This document shows, piece by piece, positions 35,571 through 50,593 of a stretch of DNA of 64,000 nt (position 1 is the stretch's first letter; the number at the start of each line of letters is the position of its first letter). The translations under genes and the position numbers were made by a program. The notes beneath the pieces were generated by a model. That model had not been told where the DNA came from. It ran no database searches and worked only from the letters and a program-made list of their open reading frames with translations. The stretch is from Bradyrhizobium sp. G127 (GTDB lineage Bacteria; Pseudomonadota; Alphaproteobacteria; Rhizobiales; Xanthobacteraceae), in NCBI RefSeq assembly GCF_021502575.1, contig NZ_JAKFGN010000002.1, positions 620,001 to 684,000 of the forward strand, read 5' to 3'.

Positions 35571-36898
35571 TTACGGCGGCCCCTCAATTTGGATTTCCGG
35601 ATCAACCCTTCGTACTGGTGCGCCAGTAGATAGCCCTGCACCTGGGCGACCGTATCCATCGTCACACTGACGACGATCAGCAGCGACGTGCCGCCAAGAT
35701 AGAATGGCACCGACGCGTAGGAGATCAGAATCTCTGGGATAAGACAAACCACCGCGAGATAGATCGCGCCGATCACCGTAATGCGCGAGAGCACATAATC
35801 GATGTATTCGGCGGTCCGCTCGCCCGGACGGATGCCGGGAATAAAACCGCCATGCTTCTTGAGATTGTCGGCGGTCTCGGTCGGGTTGAACACGATCGCG
35901 GTATAGAAGAACGCGAAGAACACGATCATGCCGAGATAAAGCACGAGAAACAGCGGACGACCGTGGCTGAGCTGCGTGGTCAGCCACTGAAACCACTCCG
36001 GTCCCTTGCCGGCGTTGAACTGCGCGATGGTGGTCGGCAGCAGCAACAGCGACGAGGCAAAGATCGGCGGAATGACGCCCGCGGTGTTGAGCTTGAGCGG
36101 CAGATGCGAAGACTGGCCCTCGAACATCTTGTTGCCGACTTGGCGCTTTGGATACTGGATCAGCAGACGGCGCTGCGCGCGCTCGACGAACACGATCAGC
36201 ATGATGACCGCGACCGCCATGATGATGATGGCGAGAATCAGGAACGTAGACAGCGCGCCCTGACGGCCCAGTTCGAGCGTGCCGGCGATAGCCGACGGCA
36301 GTTCGGCGACGATGCCCGCCATGATGATCAGCGAGATGCCGTTGCCGATGCCGCGCGAGGTGATCTGCTCGCCGATCCACATCAGGAACATGGTGCCGCC
36401 GGTCAGCGTGATCACCGTCGAGATGCGGAAGAACATGCCGGGATCGGAGACGACGTTGCCCGCGCCTTCAAGACCGACGGCAATGCCGTAGGCCTGGAAT
36501 GTCGCCAGCACCACGGTCAGATAGCGCGTGTACTGATTGATGATCTTGCGGCCCGACTCGCCCTCTTTCTTGAGGGCTTCGAGCTGCGGCGACACCGTGG
36601 TCAGCAACTGCAGGATGATCGATGCCGAGATGTACGGCATGATGTTCAGCGCGAAGATCGCCATGCGGTGAATGCCGCCGCCGGCGAACATGTTGAACAT
36701 GCCCAGGATACCGCCGGCCTGCGACTTGAAGACCTGCTCCCAGATATTCGGGTCGATGCCCGGCAGCGGGATGTAGGTGCCCAGCCGATAAACAAGCAGC
36801 GCACCCAGTGTGAACCAGATGCGCTTCTTGAGTTCGTCAGCCTTCGCGAATGCCGAGAAGTTGAGGTTTGCGGCGAGTTGTTCTGCTGCAGACGCCAT
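35567..36898 (-). CDS. secY: Protein translocase subunit SecY
   Basis: 443 residues, ten membrane segments. It has the plug and TM2 region ([33 protein letters not shown]), cytoplasmic loop [20 protein letters not shown], and the end [18 protein letters not shown]. It is the channel of the SecYEG translocon. It is followed by adk with a four-base overlap. Confidence 0.98.
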   Translation of the reverse strand: MASAAEQLAANLNFSAFAKADELKKRIWFTLGALLVYRLGTYIPLPGIDPNIWEQVFKSQAGGILGMFNMFAGGGIHRMAIFALNIMPYISASIILQLLTTVSPQLEALKKEGESGRKIINQYTRYLTVVLATFQAYGIAVGLEGAGNVVSDPGMFFRISTVITLTGGTMFLMWIGEQITSRGIGNGISLIIMAGIVAELPSAIAGTLELGRQGALSTFLILAIIIMAVAVIMLIVFVERAQRRLLIQYPKRQVGNKMFEGQSSHLPLKLNTAGVIPPIFASSLLLLPTTIAQFNAGKGPEWFQWLTTQLSHGRPLFLVLYLGMIVFFAFFYTAIVFNPTETADNLKKHGGFIPGIRPGERTAEYIDYVLSRITVIGAIYLAVVCLIPEILISYASVPFYLGGTSLLIVVSVTMDTVAQVQGYLLAHQYEGLIRKSKLRGRRK

Positions 36899-36921
36899 AA
36901 TCAGGTCCCGATCCTTCTACT

Positions 36922-37022
36922 CGTCATGGCCGGGGAGACCCCGGCCGTCCACGATTTTACGACTTCGCATGACCATATAGGAAGCCGGATCGCGGATGCC
37001 CGTCACAAGACCGGGAACGGCC
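36922..37022. repeat. CATGGCCGGG palindromic element between secY and rplO
   Basis: CGTCATGGCCGGGGAGACC and CCCGGCCGTCCACG form a short hairpin (36922-36953). GGATGCCCGTCACAAGACCGG (about 36993-37015) looks like the degraded distal arm. This is a different family from the CATCCTGAGG units. Confidence 0.65.
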
Positions 37023-37027
37023 GAACC

Positions 37028-37546
37028 TTACGAGGCCTTCTTGTTCGGCTTCTTGGCGGCAGCCTTCTGAGCGGCTGCATCCTTCGCCGGTGCCAGGATC
37101 TTCACCGTACCGCCGGCCTTTTCGACCGCTTCGATTGCCGACTTGGTCGCGCCGTGAACTTCGACGTTGATCTTCGCCTTGATCTCGCCACGGCCGAGCA
37201 GACGCACGCCGTCCTTCGAGCGGCGCAGCAGGCCGGACTTCACCAGCACTTCCGCGGTCACGGTCGCCTTGGCGTCGAGCTTCTTGGCGTCGATGGCTTC
37301 CTGAAGACGGTCGAGATTGACCTCCGTCAGGTCGAGCCGGAAAATGTTGTTGAAGCCGCGCTTCGGCAAACGGCGATGCAGCGGCATCTGGCCGCCTTCA
37401 AAGCCCTTGATGCGCACGCCGGAACGCGCGGTCTGGCCCTTGCCGCCGCGGCCTGCCTGCTTGCCCTTGCCGGAGCCAATGCCACGGCCAACCCGCATGC
37501 GCTTCTTGCGCGAGCCGGGATTGTCGGCGATCTCGGTGAGCTTCAT
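37028..37546 (-). CDS. rplO: 50S ribosomal protein L15
   Basis: 172 residues. [22 protein letters not shown] and [20 protein letters not shown] are diagnostic. The C-terminus is extended by an Ala/Lys-rich segment (about 155-172, [17 protein letters not shown]), a smaller version of the basic tail seen in Adk. Confidence 0.98.
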   Translation of the reverse strand: MKLTEIADNPGSRKKRMRVGRGIGSGKGKQAGRGGKGQTARSGVRIKGFEGGQMPLHRRLPKRGFNNIFRLDLTEVNLDRLQEAIDAKKLDAKATVTAEVLVKSGLLRRSKDGVRLLGRGEIKAKINVEVHGATKSAIEAVEKAGGTVKILAPAKDAAAQKAAAKKPNKKAS

Positions 37547-37566
37547 GTCTCTCTTCCCTCTTTCTT

Positions 37567-37655
37567 CGTCGTCCTGAGGTGCGAGGGCAAAGCCCGAGCC
37601 TCGAAGGGCGGCGTTGTCATCCTTCGAGGGCCGAAGACGGCCACCTCAGGATGAC
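37567..37655. repeat. Two palindromic units between rplO and rpmD
   Basis: CGTCGTCCTGAGGTGCGAGGG...CCTCGAAGGGCGGCG (about 37567-37613) and GTCATCCTTCGAGGGCC...CCTCAGGATGAC (about 37616-37655), head to head, filling the 115-bp spacer inside the spc operon. Confidence 0.85.
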
Positions 37656-37661
37656 GTGAAC

Positions 37662-37859
37662 TTACTTCTCGTCGACGACGCGGACGAGGTGCTGAACCTT
37701 GGCGATCATGCCGCGAACCGCGGGCGAATCCTGCAATTCGGACACACGGCCGATCTTGTTGAGACGCAGACCGATCAGGGTCTCGCGCTGCGAGCTGTGA
37801 CGGCGGATCGGGCTGCCGGTCTGCTCGACCTTGATGGTTTTCGTTGCGGCCTTGGCCAT
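37662..37859 (-). CDS. rpmD: 50S ribosomal protein L30
   Basis: 65 residues. [20 protein letters not shown] and [17 protein letters not shown] are typical of bacterial L30. Confidence 0.97.
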   Translation of the reverse strand: MAKAATKTIKVEQTGSPIRRHSSQRETLIGLRLNKIGRVSELQDSPAVRGMIAKVQHLVRVVDEK

Positions 37860-37886
37860 TGTCTTAACTCCAAAACGGCGCGTGAA

Positions 37887-38456
37887 TTATTCCGCGACAG
37901 CTTCCGCGTCGCCGCCGACGCGGCGGGACTGCAACGTGGACACCTTGATGTTGCGGCGAGCCGCAACCGAACGCGGCGAATCCTGATGCTTCAGCGCGTC
38001 GAAGGTTGCGCGAACCATGTTGTAGGGATTCGACGAACCGATCGACTTCGCCACCACGTCCTGGATGCCGAGCGTCTCGAACACGGCGCGCATCGGGCCG
38101 CCGGCGATGATGCCGGTACCGGCCGGTGCTGCGCGCAGATAGACGCGTCCGGCGCCATGACGGCCGGCGATGTCGTGATGCAGCGTGCGGCCGTCGCGGA
38201 GCGCAACGCGCGTCAGATTGCGCTTCGCCGACTCGGTCGCCTTGCGGATCGCCTCGGGCACTTCGCGCGCCTTGCCGTGGCCGAAACCGACCCGGCCCTT
38301 CTGATCGCCGATGACGACGAGAGCCGCAAAGCCGAAGCGCTTGCCGCCCTTGACGACCTTCGCCACGCGGTTGATGTGGACGAGCTTGTCGACAAACTCG
38401 CTGTCGCGCTCTTCCCGATCTCGCCGCTGGCCACCGCGTTCGCGTTCACCTGCCAT
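37887..38456 (-). CDS. rpsE: 30S ribosomal protein S5
   Basis: 189 residues from MAGERERGG. It has a charged N-terminal tail, then [20 protein letters not shown] (double-stranded RNA-binding fold) and [15 protein letters not shown], the region linked to decoding fidelity. Confidence 0.98.
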   Translation of the reverse strand: MAGERERGGQRRDREERDSEFVDKLVHINRVAKVVKGGKRFGFAALVVIGDQKGRVGFGHGKAREVPEAIRKATESAKRNLTRVALRDGRTLHHDIAGRHGAGRVYLRAAPAGTGIIAGGPMRAVFETLGIQDVVAKSIGSSNPYNMVRATFDALKHQDSPRSVAARRNIKVSTLQSRRVGGDAEAVAE

Positions 38457-38506
38457 GATATCCAATCCTCAAGAGGCGCCTGCCTCTACCTTCGTGTTCG
38501 TTAAAC

Positions 38507-38869
38507 TTAGAAGCTCAATCCGCTCTCACGCGCGGCTTCGCCGAGCGCCTTGACGCGGCCGTGGTAGAGATAGCCACCACGGTCGAAAACCACTTCCTTG
38601 ACGCCGTTCTTCACAGCGCGCTCCGCGAGCAGCTTGCCGACCGCCTTCGCCGCATCGATGTCGGCGCCCGTCTTGCCGGTATCGCGCATCGCCTTCTCCA
38701 GCGATGAGGCGGACGCGAGCGTCTCGCCCTTCAGGTCGTCGATGACCTGAGCGTAGATGTGCTTCGACGAGCGGAACACCGACAGGCGCGGACGCCCGTT
38801 CGCGGTCCGGCGCAGCGCGAGACGTACGCGCTGCTTGCGCCGGGCATTCGTGACCTTGAGTTTCGACAT
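38507..38869 (-). CDS. rplR: 50S ribosomal protein L18
   Basis: 120 residues. [20 protein letters not shown] and [20 protein letters not shown] show a 5S rRNA-binding L18. Confidence 0.98.
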   Translation of the reverse strand: MSKLKVTNARRKQRVRLALRRTANGRPRLSVFRSSKHIYAQVIDDLKGETLASASSLEKAMRDTGKTGADIDAAKAVGKLLAERAVKNGVKEVVFDRGGYLYHGRVKALGEAARESGLSF

Positions 38870-38880
38870 GACCGGCTCCG

Positions 38881-39414
38881 TTACTTCTTCTTGCCTTCCT
38901 TGCGGAAGATAAATTCATCGGCGTACTTCACGCCCTTGCCCTTGTAAGGCTCCGGCGGACGATAGCTGCGGATCTCGGCGGCAACCTGGCCGACGCGCTG
39001 GCTGTCGTTGCCGACAATGGTGATTTCCGTCGGCTTCGGCACCGTGATCGTGATGCCTTCCGGGATCGGATAGAGAACGTCGTGGCTGTAGCCGAGCGCG
39101 AGCTGCAGGTTCTTGCCCTGCAGCGCGGCGCGATAGCCGACGCCGGTGATCTCGAGCTTCTTCTCGAAACCCTTGGTGACGCCTTCGACCAGGTTCGCGA
39201 TCTGGGCGCGCGCCGTGCCATAGAGCGACTGCGCGCGCTTGGTCTCGAAACGCGGCGCAACGCGGATCGCGCCGTCCTTCAGCTCAACCGAAACGTCGTC
39301 GTGCACGACAAACTGAAGCGCGCCTTTCGGCCCCTTCATCTTGACGGTCTGCCCTTCGATGTTGGCGGTGACGCCGGAAACGATCGGAACGGGCTTTTTG
39401 CCTACGCGTGACAT
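38881..39414 (-). CDS. rplF: 50S ribosomal protein L6
   Basis: 177 residues. [15 protein letters not shown] and the C-terminal [18 protein letters not shown] (L6 signature) are clear. It sits near the factor-binding site. Confidence 0.98.
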   Translation of the reverse strand: MSRVGKKPVPIVSGVTANIEGQTVKMKGPKGALQFVVHDDVSVELKDGAIRVAPRFETKRAQSLYGTARAQIANLVEGVTKGFEKKLEITGVGYRAALQGKNLQLALGYSHDVLYPIPEGITITVPKPTEITIVGNDSQRVGQVAAEIRSYRPPEPYKGKGVKYADEFIFRKEGKKK

Positions 39415-39428
39415 AATTCTTCCCTTCC

Positions 39429-39827
39429 TCAGAACACCGTGAAGAGAATTTCGCCGCCCACGTTCGCGTCGCGCGCGTCGTGGTCAGCCATGATTCCCTT
39501 CGGCGTCGACAGCACCGAAATGCCGAGACCGTTCCTGACGCGCGGCAGGTTCTTCACCGAGGCGTACACGCGACGCCCTGGCTTCGACACCCGCTCGATC
39601 TCGCGGATAACCGGCTCGCCATCGAAATACTTCAGCTCGATCTCAAGCTCGTTGTGGCCGCCGGCATGCTCGACCGCCGCATAGCCGCGGATGTAACCCT
39701 CGGCCTTGAGCACTTCGAGAACGTTGGCGCGCATCTTCGAGCCCGGGGTCGAAACCTTGGACTTGTTGCGCATCTGCGCGTTGCGGATGCGGGTGATGAG
39801 ATCGCTGATCGGATCGTGCGTTGACAT
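39429..39827 (-). CDS. rpsH: 30S ribosomal protein S8
   Basis: 132 residues. [18 protein letters not shown] and [20 protein letters not shown] are diagnostic. In enterobacteria S8 represses the spc operon by binding the rplE leader; whether that holds here is not visible. Confidence 0.98.
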   Translation of the reverse strand: MSTHDPISDLITRIRNAQMRNKSKVSTPGSKMRANVLEVLKAEGYIRGYAAVEHAGGHNELEIELKYFDGEPVIREIERVSKPGRRVYASVKNLPRVRNGLGISVLSTPKGIMADHDARDANVGGEILFTVF

Positions 39828-39838
39828 GACGACCTCCC

Positions 39839-40144
39839 TTACCAGCTTGACTTGACGAGGCCGGGAATCAGGCCCTTCGAACCGTAATCGCGGATCGCGA
39901 TGCGGCTCATCTTCTGCTTGCGGTAGACCGAGCGCGACCGGCCACTGATCTCGCAGCGGTTGCGGATGCGGGTCGCCGACGAATTGCGCGGCATCTCGGC
40001 GAGCTTGATCGTCGCCGCGAAACGCTCTTCCATCGGCTTTTTCTTGTCGGCGATGATCGCCTTCAATTTAGCGCGCTTGGCAGCCGCGTTCTTCGTCATC
40101 CGCTGACGCCGGTTATTCTTTTCGACAGAACTCTTCTTCGCCAT
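39839..40144 (-). CDS. rpsN: 30S ribosomal protein S14, zinc-independent type
   Basis: 101 residues, the long form without the two CxxC pairs. [20 protein letters not shown] and [12 protein letters not shown] at the end fit. Confidence 0.98.
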   Translation of the reverse strand: MAKKSSVEKNNRRQRMTKNAAAKRAKLKAIIADKKKPMEERFAATIKLAEMPRNSSATRIRNRCEISGRSRSVYRKQKMSRIAIRDYGSKGLIPGLVKSSW

Positions 40145-40191
40145 AGAGTAGTCTCCATACCTTTCCGCGTTTGAGACGCTAAATCAGTGTC

Positions 40192-40749
40192 TCACTGCCG
40201 GAACGGAAAATTGAATGCGGTCAGCAACGCGCGCGCCTCGTCATCGGTGGCCGCAGTGGTGCAGATCGTAATGTCCATGCCCCAGGTCTCGCCCGACTTG
40301 TCGTAGTCGATTTCCGGGAACACCAGATGCTCCTTGAGGCCGAGGGAGTAGTTGCCCTTGCCATCGAAGCTTTTCGGATTGAGGCCGCGGAAGTCGCGAA
40401 CGCGAGGCAGCGCGATGTTCACAAGACGGTCGACAAAGTCGTACATCTTGGACTTGCGCAGCGTCACCTTGGCGCCGATGGCCTGGCCTTCACGCAGCTT
40501 GAAAGTCGCGATCGCCTTGCGCGAATGCGTAACGATCGGCTTCTGGCCGGCGATCAGCGCGAGATCGGCGGCAGCCAGTTCGACCTTCTTGCGGTCGTTG
40601 ACGGCCTCGCCGATGCCCATGTTGAGCACGACCTTGTCGAGCGCCGGCACCTGCATCGCGTTCGTGTAACCGAACTGCTCAACCAGCTTGCCGCGAATTT
40701 CTTTGTCGAATTGCGCGCGCAGGCGCGGAACGTATGCGGTCTCAGCCAT
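40192..40749 (-). CDS. rplE: 50S ribosomal protein L5
   Basis: 185 residues from [33 protein letters not shown] and the C-terminal [20 protein letters not shown] are typical. It binds 5S rRNA. The start overlaps rplX by eight bases; the frame extending to 40944 is a shadow over rplX. Confidence 0.97.
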   Translation of the reverse strand: MAETAYVPRLRAQFDKEIRGKLVEQFGYTNAMQVPALDKVVLNMGIGEAVNDRKKVELAAADLALIAGQKPIVTHSRKAIATFKLREGQAIGAKVTLRKSKMYDFVDRLVNIALPRVRDFRGLNPKSFDGKGNYSLGLKEHLVFPEIDYDKSGETWGMDITICTTAATDDEARALLTAFNFPFRQ

Positions 40750-41056
40750 CGATCTCTGCTCCCGAGCGCTTCGCAATGCGCACCTTGGTGCCATCTTTCT
40801 GAATCTTGAAGCCGACGCGGGTCGGCTTGCCGTCCTTGCCGACGATCGCGATGTTCGACAGGTGGATCGGCGCCTCTTTCGAGATGATGCCGCCCTCTTG
40901 CGCCTGGGTCTGCTTCTGGTGACGCTTAACCAGATTGACACCACGCACCAGCGCCTTGCTCTCGGTGGGACGCACCTCGAACACTTCGCCGGTCCGGCCC
41001 TTGTCGCGGCCGTTCAGAACGATGACCTTGTCACCCTTGCGGATCTTGGCAGCCAT
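40742..41056 (-). CDS. rplX: 50S ribosomal protein L24
   Basis: 104 residues. The KOW motif lies in [21 protein letters not shown]. It is an assembly initiator of the large subunit. The start shares one base with the rplN stop. Confidence 0.98.
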   Translation of the reverse strand: MAAKIRKGDKVIVLNGRDKGRTGEVFEVRPTESKALVRGVNLVKRHQKQTQAQEGGIISKEAPIHLSNIAIVGKDGKPTRVGFKIQKDGTKVRIAKRSGAEIDG

Positions 41057-41424
41057 TACAGCACCTCCGGCGCAAGCGAGATAATCTTCATGTGGTTCTT
41101 GGCGCGAAGCTCGCGCGGCACCGGCCCGAAGATACGGGTGCCGACCGGCTCGGACTGGTTGTTGATCAACACAGCCGCGTTACGGTCGAAACGGATGACG
41201 GAACCGTCGGCCCGGCGGATATCCTTCCGCACGCGCACGACGACGGCCTTCATGACGTCGCCCTTCTTCACCTTTCCACGCGGAATGGCTTCCTTGATCG
41301 AGACGACGATGATGTCGCCCACCGTTGCATAGCGGCGCTTGGAACCTCCAAGAACCTTGATGCACATGACACGGCGCGCGCCGGAATTATCGGCCACGTC
41401 GAGGTTGGTCTGCATCTGAATCAT
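41056..41424 (-). CDS. rplN: 50S ribosomal protein L14
   Basis: 122 residues. [20 protein letters not shown] and [20 protein letters not shown] are invariant L14 ends. Confidence 0.98.
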   Translation of the reverse strand: MIQMQTNLDVADNSGARRVMCIKVLGGSKRRYATVGDIIVVSIKEAIPRGKVKKGDVMKAVVVRVRKDIRRADGSVIRFDRNAAVLINNQSEPVGTRIFGPVPRELRAKNHMKIISLAPEVL

Positions 41425-41463
41425 TGATGCACCTCGTCCTCTTTCTGATGCGCGAAGTTGCGC

Positions 41464-41709
41464 TTAAGCTGTTTTCGTCTCGGCCTGAACAACCGTCCAG
41501 CGCTTCAACTTCGAGAGTGGTTTGCTTTCCTCAATTCGAACCGTGTCGCCCGCCTTGAACTGGTTGTTCTCGTCGTGCGCATGGTAGTTCTTCGAACGTC
41601 GGATCGTCTTCTTGTAGATCGGATGGGTGAAGCGGCGGTCGACACGCACGACAACGGTCTTGTCCTGCTTGTCGCTGACGACGACGCCCTGGAGAGTACG
41701 CTTCGGCAT
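41464..41709 (-). CDS. rpsQ: 30S ribosomal protein S17
   Basis: 81 residues from [39 protein letters not shown] and [18 protein letters not shown] are the S17 signature. The open frame to 41796 is not used. Confidence 0.97.
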   Translation of the reverse strand: MPKRTLQGVVVSDKQDKTVVVRVDRRFTHPIYKKTIRRSKNYHAHDENNQFKAGDTVRIEESKPLSKLKRWTVVQAETKTA

Positions 41710-41719
41710 CTGTCTACCC

Positions 41720-41935
41720 TTACTTCTTCTTGGAGTCGGCAGCGCGCTTCTGCGCAGCGACAGTCTTGATGCGTGCGATATCGCGGCGAGCCTCACGCAG
41801 GCGCGAGGTGTTCTCGAGCTGCCCGGTGGCGCGCTGGAAGCGCAGGTTGAACCGCTCCTTCTTCAGATTGAGGATCGTGTCCTCCATCTGATCGGGGCTC
41901 ATCGCGCGAATGTCTTCGACTTTCAAATCGGCCAT
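41720..41935 (-). CDS. rpmC: 50S ribosomal protein L29
   Basis: 71 residues from [34 protein letters not shown] is the L29 core at the exit tunnel; the end is Lys-rich. Confidence 0.97.
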   Translation of the reverse strand: MADLKVEDIRAMSPDQMEDTILNLKKERFNLRFQRATGQLENTSRLREARRDIARIKTVAAQKRAADSKKK

Positions 41936-41945
41936 GGTCGTTTCC

Positions 41946-42359
41946 TTACTCCGCAATGCGCGCAACGAAGCGCGTCTTGATCGGAAGTTTGGCGGCGGCG
42001 AGCGTCAGCGCTTCCTTCGCGGTCTGCTGGGTCACGCCGTCGATCTCGAAAATGAGACGGCCGGGCTTGACGCGGGCAACCCACAATTCCGGCGTGCCCT
42101 TGCCCGAGCCCATTCGCACTTCGGCGGGCTTCTTCGACACCGGCAGGTCCGGGAATACGCGGATCCAGACGCGGCCGGCACGCTTCATGTGGCGGGTCAG
42201 CGCGCGGCGGGCGGCTTCAATCTGGCGCGCGGTGATGCGCTCCGGCGCCATCGCCTTCAGGCCGAACTGGCCGAAAGACAACGTCGCGCCCGACGAGGCG
42301 ACGCCGTGGATACGGCCCTTGTGCGCCTTGCGGAACTTTGTCTTCTTTGGTTGCATCAT
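41946..42359 (-). CDS. rplP: 50S ribosomal protein L16
   Basis: 137 residues. [20 protein letters not shown] and [19 protein letters not shown] are diagnostic. It orients the A-site tRNA. Confidence 0.98.
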   Translation of the reverse strand: MMQPKKTKFRKAHKGRIHGVASSGATLSFGQFGLKAMAPERITARQIEAARRALTRHMKRAGRVWIRVFPDLPVSKKPAEVRMGSGKGTPELWVARVKPGRLIFEIDGVTQQTAKEALTLAAAKLPIKTRFVARIAE

Positions 42360-42392
42360 GGCTTACGCCCTCAAACCTTCTTCAAATTTCAA

Positions 42393-43091
42393 TCAGGCTG
42401 CATCGCGACGCGGACGGCCCGTGTCGCCTTCGGCCATGCGCTTGTCCTGGGCCATCGGATCGTGCTCAAGGATTTCGCCCTTGAAGATCCAGACCTTGAC
42501 GCCGCAGGTGCCGAACGTCGTGAACGCCGTGGCGACACCGTAATCGACGTCGGCGCGCAGCGTGTGTAGCGGCACGCGGCCTTCACGATACCATTCCATG
42601 CGCGCGATTTCCGCGCCGCCCAGACGACCCGAGCAGTTGATGCGGATGCCTTCGGCGCCGAGACGCATCGCCGACTGAACGGCGCGCTTCATGGCGCGGC
42701 GGAAAGCGACGCGGCGCTCAAGCTGCTGCGCGATCGATTCCGCGACCAGGGTCGCATCGAGCTCCGGCTTGCGGATTTCGATGATGTTGATCACGACGTC
42801 GGAGTCGGTGATCGCGGCAACCTGCTTGCGCAGCTTGTCGATGTCGGCGCCCTTCTTGCCGATCACGACGCCCGGACGGGCGGAGTGGATCGACACGCGG
42901 CACTTCTTGTGCGGGCGCTCAATCACGATGCGGGCGACCGCCGCCTGCTTCAGTTCCTTCATCAGCATGGCGCGGATGCGAATGTCCTCGTGGAGGAGCT
43001 TCGCATACTCGTTCTTGCCGGCGAACCAACGGGAATCCCAAGTCCGGTTAATGCCCAGACGCAGCCCGATTGGATTGATCTTCTGACCCAT
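42393..43091 (-). CDS. rpsC: 30S ribosomal protein S3
   Basis: 232 residues. [20 protein letters not shown], a KH domain around [20 protein letters not shown], and a basic acidic-ended tail. It lines the mRNA entry channel. Confidence 0.98.
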   Translation of the reverse strand: MGQKINPIGLRLGINRTWDSRWFAGKNEYAKLLHEDIRIRAMLMKELKQAAVARIVIERPHKKCRVSIHSARPGVVIGKKGADIDKLRKQVAAITDSDVVINIIEIRKPELDATLVAESIAQQLERRVAFRRAMKRAVQSAMRLGAEGIRINCSGRLGGAEIARMEWYREGRVPLHTLRADVDYGVATAFTTFGTCGVKVWIFKGEILEHDPMAQDKRMAEGDTGRPRRDAA

Positions 43092-43108
43092 CGTTCTCTC
43101 CTGCGCTG

Positions 43109-43495
43109 TTAAGCGCTCGCCTCCGCCTCGACCTGACGAACGACGATCGTCAGCTGCGAGAACGGTTTGAAAACACGACCCGAACGGCCACGGCCGCGCG
43201 GTGCGAAACGCTTCATCACGATGCCGTTGCCGACATGCGCCTCGGCGACGACAAGCGCGTCGACATCGAGGTCATGGTTGTTCTCGGCGTTCGCAATCGC
43301 GGACTCCAAGCACTTCTTCACATCGCCGGCGATCCGCTTGCGCGAGAACTGCAGGTCGGCGAGCGCAGACGATGCCTTCTTGCCGCGGATCAACTGCGCA
43401 ACAAGGTTCAGCTTCTGCGGGCTGACGCGAAGCATGCGGGCTACCGCCTTGGCTTCGTTTTCCGGGAGAACCCGTTCGCGCTTTGGTTTGCTCAT
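43109..43495 (-). CDS. rplV: 50S ribosomal protein L22
   Basis: 128 residues. [20 protein letters not shown] and the C-terminal [20 protein letters not shown] are typical. Its loop reaches the exit tunnel constriction. Confidence 0.98.
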   Translation of the reverse strand: MSKPKRERVLPENEAKAVARMLRVSPQKLNLVAQLIRGKKASSALADLQFSRKRIAGDVKKCLESAIANAENNHDLDVDALVVAEAHVGNGIVMKRFAPRGRGRSGRVFKPFSQLTIVVRQVEAEASA

Positions 43496-43513
43496 GACTA
43501 AGTCCTCAAGCCC

Positions 43514-43789
43514 TTACTTCTTGGCTTTCTTGTCGCCCGAATGGCCGTGGAAGGTCCGCGTCGGCGAGAACTCGCCGAACTTGTGACCGACCATTTCCTC
43601 GTTCACCGCGACCGGAACATGCTTCTGACCGTTGTAGACGCCGAAGGTGAGCCCCACGAACTGCGGGAGGATCGTCGAGCGGCGGCTCCAGATCTTGATA
43701 ACGTCGTGACGGCCGGACGAACGCGCGGCATCTGCCTTCTTGAGCAGAGAGCCTTCAACGAACGGGCCTTTCCAGACTGAACGAACCAT
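43514..43789 (-). CDS. rpsS: 30S ribosomal protein S19
   Basis: 91 residues. [20 protein letters not shown] and [20 protein letters not shown] are invariant. Confidence 0.98.
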   Translation of the reverse strand: MVRSVWKGPFVEGSLLKKADAARSSGRHDVIKIWSRRSTILPQFVGLTFGVYNGQKHVPVAVNEEMVGHKFGEFSPTRTFHGHSGDKKAKK

Positions 43790-43801
43790 GTCCGGCGATC
43801 C

Positions 43802-44635
43802 TTACTTCTTCCGCTTGTGGCGGCTGATGAGAATGAACTTGTTGGTCGACTTGTTCGACCGCGTCTTCTTGCCCTTGGTCGGCTTGCCCCACGGCGTAAC
43901 CGGGTGACGACCGCCCGAGGTGCGGCCTTCGCCGCCGCCGTGCGGATGGTCCACCGGGTTCATGACGACGCCGCGGTTATGCGGACGCCAGCCCATCCAG
44001 CGGGTACGACCGGCCTTGCCGATCGAGGTGTTCATGTGATCCGGGTTCGACACCGCACCGATGGTGCCGACGCAGCGGCCGTGAACCAGGCGCTGTTCGC
44101 CCGAATTCAGACGGACGATGACGAAGTCATGGTCGCGACCGACGATCTGGGCGTAGGTGCCGGCGGAACGGGCGATCTGGCCGCCCTTCCCGATCTTGAG
44201 CTCAACATTGTGCACGATGGTGCCGACCGGCATGTTGCCGAGCGGCATGACATTGCCCGGCTTCACGTCGACGTAGCTGCCGGCGACAACGGTGTCGCCC
44301 ACGGCCAGACGCTGCGGCGCCAGGATATAGGCCTGCTCGCCATCGGCATACTTGATCAGGGCGATAAACGCGCTGCGGTTCGGATCGTATTCCAGCCGCT
44401 CGACCTTGGCCGGAACGTCGACCTTGGTGCGCTTGAAGTCGACGATGCGGTAGGCCTTCTTGTGGCCGCCGCCGCGGAAGCGCACGGTGATACGGCCCGT
44501 GTTGCCACGACCGCCCTTCGAGTGCTTGCCCTCGGTGAGCGCCTTGACCGGCTTGCCCTTGTAGAGCGCCGAACGATCAACCAAGACCAGCTGGCGCTGG
44601 CCTGGAGTCGTGGGGTTGAATGTTTTCAATGCCAT
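43802..44635 (-). CDS. rplB: 50S ribosomal protein L2
   Basis: 277 residues. [20 protein letters not shown], and the peptidyl-transferase-proximal [19 protein letters not shown] with the essential His, are present. Length is normal. Confidence 0.98.
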   Translation of the reverse strand: MALKTFNPTTPGQRQLVLVDRSALYKGKPVKALTEGKHSKGGRGNTGRITVRFRGGGHKKAYRIVDFKRTKVDVPAKVERLEYDPNRSAFIALIKYADGEQAYILAPQRLAVGDTVVAGSYVDVKPGNVMPLGNMPVGTIVHNVELKIGKGGQIARSAGTYAQIVGRDHDFVIVRLNSGEQRLVHGRCVGTIGAVSNPDHMNTSIGKAGRTRWMGWRPHNRGVVMNPVDHPHGGGEGRTSGGRHPVTPWGKPTKGKKTRSNKSTNKFILISRHKRKK

Positions 44636-44646
44636 CGTCGTTCGCC

Positions 44647-44946
44647 TTACAGCCCGGTGGTCACGTCGATGCGGTGACCTTCTTCGAGGGTCACGACAGC
44701 GCGCTTGGTGTCCGACTGAGAACCGAACTGGCCGCGGAAGACTTTCGTCTTGCCCTTGCGGACCAGCGTGTTGACGTTCTTAACCTTGACGTCGAACAAC
44801 TTCTCAATCGCGTCCTTGATCTGCGGCTTGGTCGCCTTGGCCGCAACCTTGAACACAACCTTGTTGTGCTCGGAGGCGATGGTCGCCTTTTCGGTCACGA
44901 CCGGAGCGACGATGATGTCGTAGTGGCGCGAGTCCTGAGTGCTCAT
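44647..44946 (-). CDS. rplW: 50S ribosomal protein L23
   Basis: 99 residues. [20 protein letters not shown] and [17 protein letters not shown] are typical. It docks trigger factor and SRP at the tunnel exit. The start overlaps rplD by four bases. Confidence 0.98.
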   Translation of the reverse strand: MSTQDSRHYDIIVAPVVTEKATIASEHNKVVFKVAAKATKPQIKDAIEKLFDVKVKNVNTLVRKGKTKVFRGQFGSQSDTKRAVVTLEEGHRIDVTTGL

Positions 44947-45566
44947 TTGAAGCGCGCCTCCAACGCATCCACTGCCGCCTTGGTCAGAACCAGCTTCTGA
45001 CGGCGCAGAATGTCATAGACGTTGATGCCCTGGATCGGCAGCACGTCGATGTGCGGAATGTTGCGGGCCGCGGTTGCGAACCCGGTGTTGACCTCGGCAC
45101 CGTCGATGATCAGCGCGTTGGTGATTTCGAGACCCGAGAAGTGGCCGATCAGAGCCTTGGTCTTGGCGTCCTTCAGGTCGGCGTTCTCGATCACGATGAG
45201 ACCGCCGTCCCTGGCCTTCGCCGACAGGGCATGCTTCAGACCGAGCGCACGAACCTTCTTCGGCAGATCATGGGCATGGCTGCGCACGACCGGACCGAAT
45301 GCACGGCCACCGCCGCGGAACTGCGGAACGCGAGCCGAACCGTGACGCGCACCACCGGTGCCCTTCTGCTTGTACATCTTCTTGCCGGTGCGCCAGATTT
45401 CGGCGCGGCCCTTGGCCTTGTGGGTGCCGGCCTGACGCTTGGCGAGTTGCCAGTTCACGACGCGCTGGATCAGATCCTTGCGCGGCTCCAGACCGAAAAT
45501 TTCGTCCGAGAGCTGAACCGAACCTGCGGCTTTACCTTCGAGGGTTGTGACCTTCAATTCCATCAC
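44943..45566 (-). CDS. rplD: 50S ribosomal protein L4
   Basis: 207 residues. The tunnel loop [20 protein letters not shown] is conserved. In enterobacteria L4 also represses the S10 operon. Overlaps rplC by four bases. An ATG one codon later is equally likely as start. Confidence 0.98.
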   Translation of the reverse strand: MMELKVTTLEGKAAGSVQLSDEIFGLEPRKDLIQRVVNWQLAKRQAGTHKAKGRAEIWRTGKKMYKQKGTGGARHGSARVPQFRGGGRAFGPVVRSHAHDLPKKVRALGLKHALSAKARDGGLIVIENADLKDAKTKALIGHFSGLEITNALIIDGAEVNTGFATAARNIPHIDVLPIQGINVYDILRRQKLVLTKAAVDALEARFK

Positions 45567-46285
45567 GCGCCCTCCTCTGCCGGTGCTGCTTCAGGCGCAG
45601 CATTGTCGCCAGCCAGCTTGAACTTGCCGGGCTTCGGCGCATCCTTCGGCAATGCTTTCTTCACGGCATCGCGCACGGTGATCCAGCCGCCCTTGGAGCC
45701 GGGAACGGCGCCTTCGATGAGCAGCAGACCTCGCGCCACGTCCGTCTGGACGACGCGCAGGTTCAGCGTGGTGATGCGATCAACGCCCATGTGGCCAGGC
45801 ATCTTCTTGTTCTTGAAGGTCTTGCCGGGATCCTGACGTCCACCGGTCGAACCGATCGAACGGTGCGAGACCGAGACGCCGTGGGTGGCGCGCAAACCGC
45901 CGAAATTCCAGCGCTTCATGCCGCCCGCGAACCCCTTACCGACCGAGGTGCCCGTCACGTCGACGAACTGGCCGACCACAAAATGATCCGCCTGGATTTC
46001 AGCGCCGACCGGGATCAGCGCATCTTCCGAGACGCGGAATTCCGCGACCTTCCGCTTCGGCTCAACCTTGGCGACGGCGAACTGGCCGCGCTCGGCTTTG
46101 GGCAGATAGACGGTCTTGCGCGAGCCCGAACCGAGCTGCAACGCGACATAGCCGTTCTTCTCGGTGGTGCGATGGCCAACAACCTGGCAATTGCCCAACT
46201 TGAGCACGGTCACAGGGATATGTTCACCGGTCTCCGTAAAGACCCGCGTCATCCCGACCTTTTGTGCGATCACTCCGGAGCGCAT
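45563..46285 (-). CDS. rplC: 50S ribosomal protein L3
   Basis: 240 residues. [20 protein letters not shown] and [20 protein letters not shown], with the glutamine in GGRQDP that is methylated in E. coli, are present. The acidic Ala/Glu-rich tail (about 225-240) is an alphaproteobacterial extension. Confidence 0.98.
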   Translation of the reverse strand: MRSGVIAQKVGMTRVFTETGEHIPVTVLKLGNCQVVGHRTTEKNGYVALQLGSGSRKTVYLPKAERGQFAVAKVEPKRKVAEFRVSEDALIPVGAEIQADHFVVGQFVDVTGTSVGKGFAGGMKRWNFGGLRATHGVSVSHRSIGSTGGRQDPGKTFKNKKMPGHMGVDRITTLNLRVVQTDVARGLLLIEGAVPGSKGGWITVRDAVKKALPKDAPKPGKFKLAGDNAAPEAAPAEEGA

Positions 46286-46336
46286 CGGCGTGCTTCCTGT
46301 TCTTTCTGTCCCGAAGGACTAACCAATTTACTTTGT

Positions 46337-46385
46337 GAGCAAGACCCGATCCGAAAACCGGTGCCCACTTTACGGGGTCTTGCTC
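46337..46385. repeat. CCGAAAACCGG palindromic repeat between rpsJ and rplC
   Basis: GAGCAAGACCC..ATCCGAAAACCGGTGCCCACTTTA..GGGGTCTTGCTC: near-perfect 11-12 bp terminal arms with the conserved centre. It overlaps the last bases of rpsJ, so the repeat supplies the rpsJ 3' end. Confidence 0.9.
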
Positions 46386-46692
46386 AGAGCTTGATCTCGA
46401 CGTCGACACCGGCGGCTAGGTCGAGCTTCATCAGCGCGTCCACGGTCTGCGGGGTCGGATCGACGATATCGAGAAGGCGCTTGTGCGTGCGCATCTCGAA
46501 CTGCTCGCGGCTCTTCTTGTCGACGTGCGGCGAACGGTTGACGGTGAACTTCTCGATGCGGGTCGGCAGCGGAATGGGTCCGCGCACCTGTGCACCGGTA
46601 CGTTTTGCCGTGTTCACGATCTCGCGGGTCGACGTATCGAGAATCCGATGGTCGAACGCCTTGAGACGAATGCGAATATTCTGGCCGTTCAT
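46384..46692 (-). CDS. rpsJ: 30S ribosomal protein S10 (NusE)
   Basis: 102 residues. [19 protein letters not shown] and [20 protein letters not shown] are diagnostic. Beyond the ribosome it works with NusB in antitermination. The stop lies at the edge of a palindromic repeat. Confidence 0.98.
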
Positions 46693-46714
46693 TGCCGTTT
46701 GTCTTTCTTTAAGA

Positions 46715-46765
46715 GCGAGTAGTGAGTGGCGAGCAGCGAGTGGACATCCACTCGCTACTCTCTAT
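46715..46765. repeat. GAGTAGTGAGTGGCGAG-type short repeats with hairpin
   Basis: The rpsJ-tuf spacer contains tandem GAGTAGTGAGTGGCGAGCAGC-like 7-bp units and a hairpin CGAGTGGACATCCACTCG (46736-46755). It is low-complexity DNA commonly seen in Rhizobiales spacers and has no coding signal. Confidence 0.6.
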
Positions 46766-46773
46766 TCGCGTCT

Positions 46774-47964
<1,191 letters not shown>

Positions 47965-48001
47965 GACGTTCTCCGTTCAACTTTGACTCGCGTCAAAGAA
48001 A

Positions 48002-50074
<2,073 letters not shown>

Positions 50075-50107
50075 GGGGTTCGTTCCTTATGTCCGTTCAG
50101 TTCGCCG

Positions 50108-50581
<474 letters not shown>

Positions 50582-50593
50582 TCAGATCCCCGA

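Noticed and set aside
40750-40944. An N-terminal extension of rplE of 65 residues
   Set aside because: It is Arg/Ser-rich and overlaps rplX in another frame; L5 starts at [10 protein letters not shown].
46715-46765. Short tandem units resembling a CRISPR or iteron set
   Set aside because: Units are 7 bp, imperfect, and lack spacers; there are no cas or rep genes nearby.
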